DNA from: a virus
DNA: 20,404 nucleotides
Direction: 5' to 3' (one strand)
IMG/VR virus record: IMGVR_UViG_3300035670_001467
Location: 1 to 20,404 of that record
A model generated the notes under the pieces. The model did not search any database, had not been told where the DNA came from, and was given only the letters and a program-made list of their open reading frames with translations. A program made the position numbers and the translations under genes. Positions 1-4,925 of the stretch are shown one piece after another; within the stretch, counting starts at the first letter, position 1, and every line of letters starts with the position of its first letter.

Positions 1-1
1 A

Positions 2-172
2 AAAATAGCAATCTTCGAACACGACTTAAAAGAAATGGTTAAAATCGCCGAAAAACTAAACGTGATGAGTAAAGATCTTTTAAGGCTTAGAAAAGATATT
101 GAGGTAGCCGTTTTTAAAATGTCGGAAATTCACGGCCTTAAGAAAGATTTAAAAGACGATTTTTTTTCATGA
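2..172 (+). CDS. C-terminal end of a coiled-coil protein (partial)
   Basis: An open frame enters from the left edge and gives 56 residues before a TGA at 170-172. The visible part is highly charged (many Lys, Glu, Asp) with a heptad-like spacing of Leu, Ile and Val, so a coiled coil is likely. No membrane segment is visible in the part present. It lies 13 bases upstream of a secreted protease and an M15 peptidase. Small coiled-coil proteins in that position are often holin- or spanin-associated, or the end of a tail protein, but that role is only inferred. The family is not recognised, and the start is outside the window. Confidence 0.6.
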   Translation, partial: KIAIFEHDLKEMVKIAEKLNVMSKDLLRLRKDIEVAVFKMSEIHGLKKDLKDDFFS

Positions 173-185
173 GAGGGGAACAACG

Positions 186-1046
186 ATGAAACGACTTTTA
201 CTGTTACTAGCCGTTTTTATGTGTTTTGGTGCGTGCGGTGCTTACGCACAAAGTTATACGTTTCGCGAAGGCGATAATTGGGTGACTAGGTATTTAAGAG
301 GCGGAGGGTCTATTCGAAATGTGACGGGGCTTCTTCGAGGATCTAACCGAGGAGCCGTCTACAAAAGTTTTGTTAGAGAAGATCTCCCGTCTAAATTTGA
401 TTGGAGGGAAGTGACTAAACTTCAACCTATTCGAAATCAGGGTTCGTGTGGGAGTTGCTGGGCGTTTTCGGTCACGGCAACAACGGAAAGCGCATACATC
501 ATTCAGCGCGGGGTTAATCCAGACGTGTTTAACCTAGCCGAGCAAACACTTGTTTCGAGTTGTTCTAGCTCAGGTAGTTGTCGCGGCGGTTACTTTACGG
601 CGTTTAGCTACGTTAGAGATTACGGACTCCCTTGGGAAAGTGAGGACCCTTACCGCGCTAGAAATTCATCGTGTAAAGCGCCGTTTGATGAAACAAGCAA
701 AGTCTTAAAATGGTACTACGTCGGAGCTTCAGGACGAGAACCCACAACGAACGAAATTAAATCAGCTATCATGACGTATGGCCCCGTTTCGGTAACGGTT
801 AACGCTTCGTTCTATGGCTATGAATCAGGCATATATAACCGATGTAACAGAAACCGCACGAACCATATGGTTAACCTCGAAGGATGGAACGACGAAGGCG
901 GCTACTGGATTATGCGAAACAGCTGGGGGAAAAGTTGGGGCGAAGACGGATACATTAGAATCAAATATACGAACACGTCTGGTTATAAGTGCAACCGTAT
1001 CGGCGAAAGAGCCGCTTATGTGGTTTTAGACGATGAAACTAACTGA
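186..1046 (+). CDS. Secreted papain-like (C1A) cysteine protease
   Basis: A 286-residue protein of the papain family. The N-terminus (MKR followed by a Leu-rich stretch) is a signal peptide with a good type I cleavage site after Ala-Tyr-Ala, about residue 21, so the enzyme should act in the periplasm or outside. The full catalytic set is visible: oxyanion Gln85, nucleophile Cys91 in CGSCWAF, His227, and Asn245 in NSWG. The family's LxEQxLV motif sits at about 117-123, and extra cysteines could form disulfides. The segment between signal and mature domain is short, without an obvious ERFNIN inhibitory propeptide. AGAGGGG precedes the ATG. The 3' end overlaps the M15 peptidase start by 14 bases, so the two are probably translated together. 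This protease family is unusual in a phage lysis region. It may open protein layers of the host envelope, or be cargo acting on the host or its surroundings; the substrate is unknown. Confidence 0.9.
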   Translation: MKRLLLLLAVFMCFGACGAYAQSYTFREGDNWVTRYLRGGGSIRNVTGLLRGSNRGAVYKSFVREDLPSKFDWREVTKLQPIRNQGSCGSCWAFSVTATTESAYIIQRGVNPDVFNLAEQTLVSSCSSSGSCRGGYFTAFSYVRDYGLPWESEDPYRARNSSCKAPFDETSKVLKWYYVGASGREPTTNEIKSAIMTYGPVSVTVNASFYGYESGIYNRCNRNRTNHMVNLEGWNDEGGYWIMRNSWGKSWGEDGYIRIKYTNTSGYKCNRIGERAAYVVLDDETN

Positions 1047-1401
1047 ACATTTCGACTCGAAAGAGTTTACATGTAAGTGTGGTTGTGGGCTTTTTCAAAT
1101 TGACGATAAGCTCGTTAACCGCCTTGAGCTTATGAGGCAGATGCTTGGCTTTCCTTTGGTAATCGCGTCAGGGTGTAGATGTGAACAGCACAATAAGGAC
1201 GTAGGCGGCTCCGTTGGGTCGCTTCACGTCCCCTTTGGTAAAACGCCGACCCGTGCCGTTGACATACGTTGCATAAACCCCGTTACGCGCTTTCGTCTAG
1301 TTGACGTTGCTCTATCGGTTGGCTTTCGTGGTTTTGGCATTGGGGCTGATTTTGTTCACTTGGACATACGCAAGACTGATCGTTTGATGTGGGTTTACTG
1401 A
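1033..1401 (+). CDS. M15-family peptidoglycan peptidase (endolysin)
   Basis: A 122-residue protein matching the small M15 (D-Ala-D-Ala carboxypeptidase-like) peptidases used as phage endolysins. Family features in order are an N-terminal HFDSKEFTCKCGCG (Cys14, 16, 18), the ASGCRC...HN...GG segment at about 45-60, and zinc ligands His65 and Asp77 followed by His109 in FVHLD. There is no signal peptide, so export would need a holin or another route. It overlaps the upstream papain-like gene by 14 bases, which makes a two-enzyme lysis cassette. Its last 119 bases are also covered, on the other strand, by the tail of the convergent nuclease gene. Confidence 0.9.
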   Translation: MKLTEHFDSKEFTCKCGCGLFQIDDKLVNRLELMRQMLGFPLVIASGCRCEQHNKDVGGSVGSLHVPFGKTPTRAVDIRCINPVTRFRLVDVALSVGFRGFGIGADFVHLDIRKTDRLMWVY

Positions 1402-1729
1402 CGATTTTATCAAAGACGTGTTCAACAAAACGAAGGATATCATCGGCACGCATTGTTAAAAGCCATCCTGTGCGATTTTTTTTATGTAAAACCAGTGGGA
1501 TTTTATCGCCGCCGTCGCGCACGGCTTGAGCAATTGCGTTGTGAATGTTTAGCTTTTCCGCGGCTTTAATCTCCCAATGTACGGCGTCTAGGTCCGTATA
1601 GAGATCTGCCGTGCCTGCCGCTCCGCAATATTGTTGAGACCGCCTAGCGTAAATATGTAGTTTTTCGCTCAAATATTTTGCCGCTTGTCGTTCTGATCTT
1701 TGGCCTTTGGAGCGTGAGTTAATTGTCAC
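1283..1729 (-). CDS. PD-(D/E)XK nuclease, Holliday-junction-resolvase-like
   Basis: A 148-residue protein whose first 105 residues look like the small phage resolvase-type nucleases: SKGQRSERQAAKYL, then ARRSQQYCGAAGTADL and the catalytic core Asp42...Glu53-Ile-Lys55, followed by NIHNAIAQAVRD and a PLVLHKKNR strand. The likely job is cleaving branched replication or recombination intermediates before packaging. The start is GTG, with AGGAG upstream. It is the last gene of the leftward operon. Residues from about 111 onward are Gln/Asn/Ser-rich, are encoded antisense to the M15 peptidase, and are probably dispensable. The fold is well supported; the resolvase substrate is inferred. Confidence 0.8.
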   Translation of the reverse strand: MTINSRSKGQRSERQAAKYLSEKLHIYARRSQQYCGAAGTADLYTDLDAVHWEIKAAEKLNIHNAIAQAVRDGGDKIPLVLHKKNRTGWLLTMRADDILRFVEHVFDKIVSKPTSNDQSCVCPSEQNQPQCQNHESQPIEQRQLDESA

Positions 1730-1750
1730 TTTTTTCTCCTAAATGTAAAT

Positions 1751-1780
1751 ACCGCCGGTACCGCCGGTCGTACCGCCGGT
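1751..1780. repeat. Three copies of ACCGCCGGT
   Basis: ACCGCCGGT occurs at 1751-1759, 1760-1768 and 1772-1780. Each copy is an inverted repeat (ACCG/CGGT) around one central base. The cluster lies in the short gap before the nuclease gene on the minus strand. It could be an operator or fold into small hairpins affecting expression of the last gene; neither is proven. Confidence 0.6.
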
Positions 1781-1783
1781 CAT

Positions 1784-1972
1784 TTAATCTCCCGCTTCTT
1801 CTATTTTTTGGCCCATTTCATAAAGCCAATTTAAAACTGGTTCTTTAAACTCATATGTCATAATCCATTCTTTTCCCGTCCATTTACATATAGGTTCCAT
1901 ATATTGATCAAAAACTTTATGGAAAGCCATATTGTTCCATGCTTCAATTAAATCTTCTTTGCTAAGTTTCAT
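1784..1972 (-). CDS. Small hypothetical protein (62 aa)
   Basis: A 62-residue, mildly acidic protein rich in Trp and Met, predicted mainly helical by eye (KEDLIEAWNNM near the start, EPVLNWLYEMGQKIEEAGD at the end). No membrane segment or metal motif is visible. It starts 6 bases after the stop of the upstream RyR-like gene, so it belongs to the same operon. Its Shine-Dalgarno sequence is weak (GAAG). The family is not recognised. Confidence 0.6.
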   Translation of the reverse strand: MKLSKEDLIEAWNNMAFHKVFDQYMEPICKWTGKEWIMTYEFKEPVLNWLYEMGQKIEEAGD

Positions 1973-1978
1973 TTTTCT

Positions 1979-2272
1979 TCACCAAGTATTCATTTGATCG
2001 TCTAGGTCTTTTTTAAAATCGTTTACCCAATCTTCTATTATTGAAAGCATTTTCTCTGCCTGTACTCTATCCGATTCTTTTTCTTTCTCCGAGAGATCTT
2101 TATATTCTGTGCCCATTTGTCGAAGCCACCGACTAACTTCTGGCCCTCGCATATGAACGTCTCCACAACAATTGGGTTCACAACATACTGAAAAAATATG
2201 ATTCATCCAATGAATCCACATTTTATGCGCTAAGTCTGCCAGTTCTTCTTTAAGCTCTTCTCTTGTTCTCAT
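1979..2272 (-). CDS. Phage hypothetical with RyR-like motif (97 aa)
   Basis: A 97-residue, charged, helical protein. The central segment YKDLSEKEKESDRVQAEKML closely resembles the YxxLxExEKExDR signature of the short RyR-type domains found in many phage and bacterial proteins. The preceding Trp-rich part (HKMWIHWMNHIF) and a Cys pair region at about 29-36 fit the same type of phage protein. The biochemical function is unknown. Its start overlaps the upstream membrane-protein stop (ATGA), indicating translational coupling. Placement in the RyR-like family is from motif recognition only. Confidence 0.7.
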   Translation of the reverse strand: MRTREELKEELADLAHKMWIHWMNHIFSVCCEPNCCGDVHMRGPEVSRWLRQMGTEYKDLSEKEKESDRVQAEKMLSIIEDWVNDFKKDLDDQMNTW

Positions 2273-2478
2273 TTTTTCCTTCTAAACCGAAGCCCAAACG
2301 CAAAAGCTCGCTCGGCTAAAACTTCAAAGAAAGTGATAAAAATCGCTAGCACCCAAAGAGGCCAAAGTACCCATTCATAGACGGTTTCAAGGCGTTCATC
2401 GTAGTATTTGCCGAGAAGAAATATAACAATAGCTCCAAGAACGCCGTAGGTAAAAACTGCTAATAAAAATGTAGTCAT
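2269..2478 (-). CDS. Small two-span membrane protein (69 aa)
   Basis: A 69-residue hydrophobic protein with two likely transmembrane helices (about residues 3-23 and 35-57), a charged linker between them (KYYDERLETV), and a strongly basic C-terminus ending RFRRKK. That end would place the C-terminus in the cytoplasm. It overlaps the downstream RyR-like gene by four bases and the upstream gene by one base, so it is an operon member. The family is not recognised. Two-span proteins in early operons can act in host takeover or exclusion, but nothing here decides that. Confidence 0.7.
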   Translation of the reverse strand: MTTFLLAVFTYGVLGAIVIFLLGKYYDERLETVYEWVLWPLWVLAIFITFFEVLAERAFAFGLRFRRKK

Positions 2479-2705
2479 TAGTCTGGCTTCTTTCCTGCAC
2501 AGATGTAAGTAAATATGTTACGCGTGTCTTTGTAGTTGTTGAGCCGATCTCGCGCTTCGTCGTAGCCTTTTGGTTTCATCTCGTCGAAATTGTCGAGCGT
2601 GATGCGAACAACGTTTCTTGACCTGACAAAATCGTCTATGAGAGATCTTCGTGCATCACCATCCACAGATAGAGCTTTTGGTTTTTGTTTAAAGTTAACT
2701 GGCAT
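2478..2705 (-). CDS. Small hypothetical protein (75 aa)
   Basis: A 75-residue soluble protein with a basic N-terminus (MPVNFKQKPK) and a charged central region (DEARDRLNNYKD). No recognised domain or membrane segment is present. A GAGAGG sequence sits at a good distance before the ATG. Its stop shares one base with the next start, which is typical of a tightly packed early operon. The function is unknown. Confidence 0.65.
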   Translation of the reverse strand: MPVNFKQKPKALSVDGDARRSLIDDFVRSRNVVRITLDNFDEMKPKGYDEARDRLNNYKDTRNIFTYICAGKKPD

Positions 2706-2766
2706 TTTTACAACCTCTCACCGGTTTCCATTGTCCGTTAATCCAAATCCATTTCCAGTTTTTCAT
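2695..2766 (-). CDS. Trp-rich microprotein (23 aa)
   Basis: A short frame encodes 23 residues beginning MKNWKWIWINGQWKPV, with four Trp, and ends inside the start of the next gene (overlap of 11 bases). It fills the only gap between two operon genes, with GGA 11 bases before the ATG. The dense Trp/Lys pattern looks non-random and resembles very small phage ORFs I have seen in such gaps. Expression is unproven. Confidence 0.4.
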   Translation of the reverse strand: MKNWKWIWINGQWKPVRGCKNAS

Positions 2767-2767
2767 T

Positions 2768-2983
2768 TTAATCGTCCAACTCTTTTAATTTATCTAATAG
2801 TTGCTCTTCGCATGTTTTTTTATCTATACACATCTTACAAGTTTCAGTCAGACACTCTATGTGATTATTTGTGTAAGCTTTCGCTGCTTCAACAACCTTG
2901 CGAAGTTTCTCATTTTCAGCTTGGAGTTTTAAACATCCTTCACAAACGTTAACTTTCATTCCATCATGTAGACAAGCCATCAT
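2768..2983 (-). CDS. Cys-rich coiled-coil hypothetical (about 71 aa)
   Basis: The protein has a short N-terminal Cys/His-containing part (CLHDG...CEGCLKL), then a leucine-zipper-like stretch (LQAENEKLRKVVEAAK), then a second Cys cluster (CLTETCKMCIDKKTCEE). Dimerisation with metal binding is plausible. The frame can be read from a GTG at 2989, but GGGGAG is better placed for one of the two consecutive ATGs at 2983 and 2980, so the start is put there. The family is not recognised. Confidence 0.65.
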   Translation of the reverse strand: MMACLHDGMKVNVCEGCLKLQAENEKLRKVVEAAKAYTNNHIECLTETCKMCIDKKTCEEQLLDKLKELDD

Positions 2984-2998
2984 TCCCACTCCCCGCCC

Positions 2999-3046
2999 TC
3001 ACCGTATCAACCGCGACCCCGACCAATATTTTTGAGAATGGTTCAT
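2999..3046 (-). CDS. 15-residue ORF, short sister of the Ser-Arg repeat ORF
   Basis: The reading frame starts with MNHSQKY, exactly as does the 82-residue repeat ORF at 3313-3561, because both begin inside the same 23-bp duplicated sequence. It continues with Trp-Ser-Gly-Ser-Arg and soon ends. Its ATG overlaps the stop of the preceding gene (ATGA), as expected for a translated operon gene. It retains about two CGACNN units. It could be a collapsed copy of, or the ancestor of, the long repeat ORF. Translation is unproven. Confidence 0.35.
   Translation of the reverse strand: MNHSQKYWSGSRLIR
3024..3046 (-). repeat. 23-bp direct repeat, copy 1
   Basis: Identical for 23 bases to 3539-3561. On the minus strand it begins ATGAACCATTCTC and therefore supplies the start codon and first seven residues of a small ORF. 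CGACNN units adjoin both copies (cgaccccgacca here). Confidence 0.9.
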
Positions 3047-3300
3047 TTTAAAATTCCAAACGATTCAATCGACGACAATGCGACATACCAATCGTGCGGA
3101 AGCTTTTGATAATCAGTCCAATCGTTTGATGTTAACTCGCCCGTTTCATAAACTATTCCGCAATCGGTAACTTTAATACATTTTTCATCTACACCGATGA
3201 GCTTACCAGTATAGATGTAGCGGCAACAAAAGACAGTGATACGTTCACCTAGCAAAGCTTCCAAACCTTCTGCTTGTGATTCTTCGATAATTTTTTTCAT
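3043..3300 (-). CDS. Phage hypothetical, small beta-barrel-like (85 aa)
   Basis: An 85-residue protein with a strand-rich middle (RITVFCCRYIYTGKLIGV, KCIKVTD, GIVYETG) and a conserved-looking end with WYVALSSIESFGILK. The pattern TGKLIGVDEKCIKV resembles small Sm/SH3-like barrels, and proteins of this layout are frequent in phage early operons. The function is unknown. It follows the repeat ORF by 12 bases, with AGGA before the ATG, and its stop overlaps the next small ORF. The barrel call is an inference from the strand pattern. Confidence 0.65.
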   Translation of the reverse strand: MKKIIEESQAEGLEALLGERITVFCCRYIYTGKLIGVDEKCIKVTDCGIVYETGELTSNDWTDYQKLPHDWYVALSSIESFGILK

Positions 3301-3312
3301 ACGTTTTTTCCT

Positions 3313-3561
3313 TTATTTTGTTAATGACCACGACCTCGACATCGACTTCGACCACGCCCACGACCTCGACCTCGACCTCGACCTCGACCTCGACCTCGAC
3401 CTCGACCTCGACCTCGACAACGACCTCGACAACGACCTCGACCACGACATCGACCACGACCTCGACATCGACCACGACCACGACCTCGACCACGACCACG
3501 ACCACGACCTCGACCACGCCCACGACCTCGACCACAAACAATATTTTTGAGAATGGTTCAT
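3313..3561 (-). CDS. Ser-Arg/Ser-Trp dipeptide-repeat protein (82 aa)
   Basis: An 82-residue frame: a unique head MNHSQKYCLW, then about 35 X-Ser dipeptides where X is Arg, Trp, Met, Leu or Lys (two units have Ala instead of Ser), then LTK. AAAGG lies before the ATG, and the stop is followed at 12 bases by the next gene, which has its own AGGA, so the ORF sits properly in the operon. The repeat is six bases long and never shifts frame. All six frames are largely open here because the DNA is a simple repeat, so openness alone proves nothing. Start signal, spacing and the sister ORF favour this strand and frame. The product would be strongly basic and aromatic, a possible nucleic-acid binder. 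Function unknown. Confidence 0.5.
   Translation of the reverse strand: MNHSQKYCLWSRSWAWSRSWSWSWSRSWSWSMSRSWSMSWSRSLSRSLSRSRSRSRSRSRSRSRSRSWAWSKSMSRSWSLTK
3325..3534. repeat. Hexanucleotide tandem repeat, 35 units of CGACNN
   Basis: There are 35 consecutive 6-bp units with no insertion or deletion. By count: CGACCT 16, CGACCA 10, CGACAT 3, CGACAA 2, CGACTT 1, CGCCCA 2 and TGACCA 1. Nine identical CGACCT units lie in a row at 3361-3414. Only the last two bases vary freely. On the coding (minus) strand these are codon positions 1 and 2 of the residue before Ser. The array is likely prone to slippage in 6-bp steps. Confidence 0.95.
3539..3561 (-). repeat. 23-bp direct repeat, copy 2
   Basis: Second copy of the 23-bp sequence at 3024-3046. 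On the minus strand it forms the start of the dipeptide-repeat ORF. The two copies bracket the array and the 85-residue gene. Confidence 0.9.
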
Positions 3562-3586
3562 AAGAGCCTTTCTAACACATCAAATT

Positions 3587-3718
3587 GCGGAAGGGAGATC
3601 AATGCCCCCCTCCCGCTAACATCGCATGGTTGTTCCTGAACGTTGGTTGACCGTCCTTGCAAGGGACAGAACGGTCAATTATGGAGAATAGTCAGTGTTG
3701 TTTTTCTCTTCACCATGC
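3587..3718. other. Structured intergenic segment with nested inverted repeats
   Basis: No gene is seen between 3562 and 3722. Three inverted repeats are visible: 3587-3597 with 3606-3616 (11 positions, two mismatches); GCATGGT at 3624-3630 with ACCATGC at 3712-3718; and, inside that, TTGACCGT at 3647-3654 with ACGGTCAA at 3671-3678, whose loop contains the palindrome CCTTGCAAGG (3655-3664). No T-run follows on either strand, so this is not a standard terminator. A small RNA, an mRNA leader for the downstream repeat ORF, or a protein-binding site are possible. Confidence 0.5.
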
Positions 3719-3722
3719 AAAC

Positions 3723-4010
3723 CTAATTTATGTGTTCTTGATATTCGTCCCAGTCTTGATGTTTTCTGTAGCTATAATTCATCACGTTTTCGTCAGAGCC
3801 CCAAACAAACGCAGGTAGCTCGTTGTAGATGTAACTTATGATCTCATACATATTAAGTCGCGCCTCTTCGTCAGCCGTACCGACTGCTTTTACGAGATCG
3901 TTTGAAAGAACAAAGCGAAGAAACGAGTTAGGCAAAATCCCTTTTGAAACATAGAGTTGAAGGGCGTCTATAAGATCTAAGCGGCTTTCCATAAAGGGGT
4001 AGTATCGCAT
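3723..4010 (-). CDS. Conserved phage hypothetical protein (95 aa)
   Basis: About 95 residues, soluble and helical. The pattern ESRLDLIDALQLYVSKGILP followed by SFLRFVLSNDL, ADEEARLNMYEIISYIYNEL and WGS is a layout I recognise from phage hypothetical proteins, with no assigned function. Three starts are possible (4049, 4010, 3992). The ATG at 4010 is chosen because AAAAGG lies about 9 bases upstream. The 4049 start would sit inside the probable promoter or leader. A TGTACA-centred AT-rich segment at about 4031-4045 lies upstream. Confidence 0.65.
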   Translation of the reverse strand: MRYYPFMESRLDLIDALQLYVSKGILPNSFLRFVLSNDLVKAVGTADEEARLNMYEIISYIYNELPAFVWGSDENVMNYSYRKHQDWDEYQEHIN

Positions 4011-4052
4011 AGTTTTTAGCCTTTTCTGTGTATATTGTACATATAACAAACT

Positions 4053-4241
4053 TCAAAATCCAGATATTTTACAGCCAATCTTTTTATGGTGTTTTTTGTA
4101 CCAAGCTTTCAGGTCTTTTTGATCAATATAGCGACGATTCGAGATCTTGCGTGATTTTAGCTCACCTGTAATAATGTGATCACGAATCATTGATTCACTT
4201 GCGCTCGTAACACGAGCGGCTTGCACAATCGTGTAAACCAC
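4053..4241 (-). CDS. AlpA/Xis-like helix-turn-helix protein, second of two (62 aa)
   Basis: A 62-residue DNA-binding protein of the MerR/excisionase-like winged-helix type: TIVQAARVTSASESMIRDHI, then GELKSRKISNRRYIDQKDL and AWYKKHHKK. The frame stays open far upstream, but the proper start is the GTG at 4241, preceded by AAGGAGA six bases away. The upstream part of the open frame is a shadow of the neighbouring HTH gene. It overlaps the first HTH gene by 47 bases. It could act as a directionality factor or transcriptional regulator; which one cannot be told here. Confidence 0.75.
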   Translation of the reverse strand: MVYTIVQAARVTSASESMIRDHIITGELKSRKISNRRYIDQKDLKAWYKKHHKKIGCKISGF

Positions 4242-4458
4242 AAAACGTCTCCTTTTCAAGTTTTGTTGTTTTTTTTGACTCAATCCAAGCTTCAACGTCA
4301 GATTTTTTATAGCGATAAAAACGCGGTGAAATCTCATAGAACGGAGGACCGCCCCCTGTTCGACGAAGCTTTGAAACATACTGAACAGTCGAGCTAAGAA
4401 GCTCGGCAACGTCTTCAGTTGACATAAAAACTTCAAGTGTTTCATCGTGTGCTAACAC
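4195..4458 (-). CDS. AlpA/Xis-like helix-turn-helix protein, first of two (87 aa)
   Basis: An 87-residue protein with a clear excisionase-type DNA-binding domain at residues 11-61: FMSTEDVAELLSSTVQYVSK, the loop LRRTGGGPPFYEI, and YRYKKSDVEAWIESKK. The tail (TFCGLHDCASRSCYERK) has three Cys and lies largely in the overlap with the second HTH gene. The start is GTG, with GGGAG six bases upstream. It is probably a phage regulator or recombination directionality factor. It is far from the integrase, so a role in excision is only a possibility. Confidence 0.8.
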   Translation of the reverse strand: MLAHDETLEVFMSTEDVAELLSSTVQYVSKLRRTGGGPPFYEISPRFYRYKKSDVEAWIESKKTTKLEKETFCGLHDCASRSCYERK

Positions 4459-4682
4459 TGCGATCTCCCTAAGTGAAGACGCCGCAGGTTGTAGTAATCG
4501 TCAAGTTCTTGCTCGTAAATGCCACGCTCGGCTTCCAGGTGTTCAAGAGCGCTTCTTACAAACGACGGGCTAAGATTGTCACTTGCTCGCTCGAAAGCTT
4601 CGATAACAGCGCTTAAACTCTCAAATTTTGACTCTAGCTCTCTAATGGTTTGATCAAGCTCTTCGGTTGCACGTTTAAGCAT
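4452..4682 (-). CDS. Coiled-coil hypothetical protein (76 aa)
   Basis: A 76-residue acidic coiled-coil protein (RATEELDQTIRELESKFESL; later ALEHLEAERGIYEQELDDYY). The frame is open further upstream to 4769, but GGAGG six bases before the ATG at 4682 fixes the start, and the upstream part overlaps another gene. It overlaps the HTH gene downstream by 7 bases. No family is recognised; it may be an oligomerisation partner of a neighbouring protein. Confidence 0.65.
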   Translation of the reverse strand: MLKRATEELDQTIRELESKFESLSAVIEAFERASDNLSPSFVRSALEHLEAERGIYEQELDDYYNLRRLHLGRSQC

Positions 4683-4683
4683 C

Positions 4684-4902
4684 TTAACCTCCGTTAAAAA
4701 AGGATCTGAGCCAGTTTTTATGACGACGAGGACCGACGAGGGGAAACTTAGCGATCTCTTGTCTCCCACAATGAATGCATGTTCTTATATAAATGGGCCA
4801 TGGGCTTAATGTTGGGGGGTCGATTCGTCCGTCCCATTCATGGTCACAAAAAATCGATTTTAACGCACCAAACCTTGACGCTCGTCGTTTGTTTTCGCTC
4901 AT
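4684..4902 (-). CDS. Small zinc-finger-like phage protein (72 aa)
   Basis: A 72-residue basic protein with a Cys/His pattern CDHEW...RTCIHCGRQE (Cys19, His21, Cys42, Cys45), similar in shape to the small DUF1660-like prophage proteins with a C-H...C-x-x-C site. Metal binding is likely; the function is unknown. It ends one base before the next gene's start and has AAAGGG about 10 bases upstream of its ATG. Confidence 0.6.
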   Translation of the reverse strand: MSENKRRASRFGALKSIFCDHEWDGRIDPPTLSPWPIYIRTCIHCGRQEIAKFPLVGPRRHKNWLRSFFNGG

Positions 4903-4925
4903 AGGTAGTTTGCCCTTTCCCTGGT

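Noticed and set aside
3325-3534. CRISPR-like array
   Set aside because: Units are contiguous 6-mers with no spacers, and no cas genes are present. The 12-bp and 45-bp repeats are likewise contiguous.
3236-3563. Other open frames across the hexanucleotide array (Asp-Leu, Thr-Ser and Val-Glu repeats)
   Set aside because: A 6-bp repeat without stop triplets keeps every frame open; these lack a ribosome site and operon spacing, unlike the minus-strand frame at 3313-3561.
4031-4045. TATATTGTACATATA as an operator
   Set aside because: Only TGTACA is a true palindrome; the flanks are AT-rich and no second copy was found. It may simply be part of a promoter.
4242-4445. N-terminal extension of the second HTH gene
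   Set aside because: It overlaps the first HTH gene out of frame; GTG at 4241 with AAGGAGA is a much better start.
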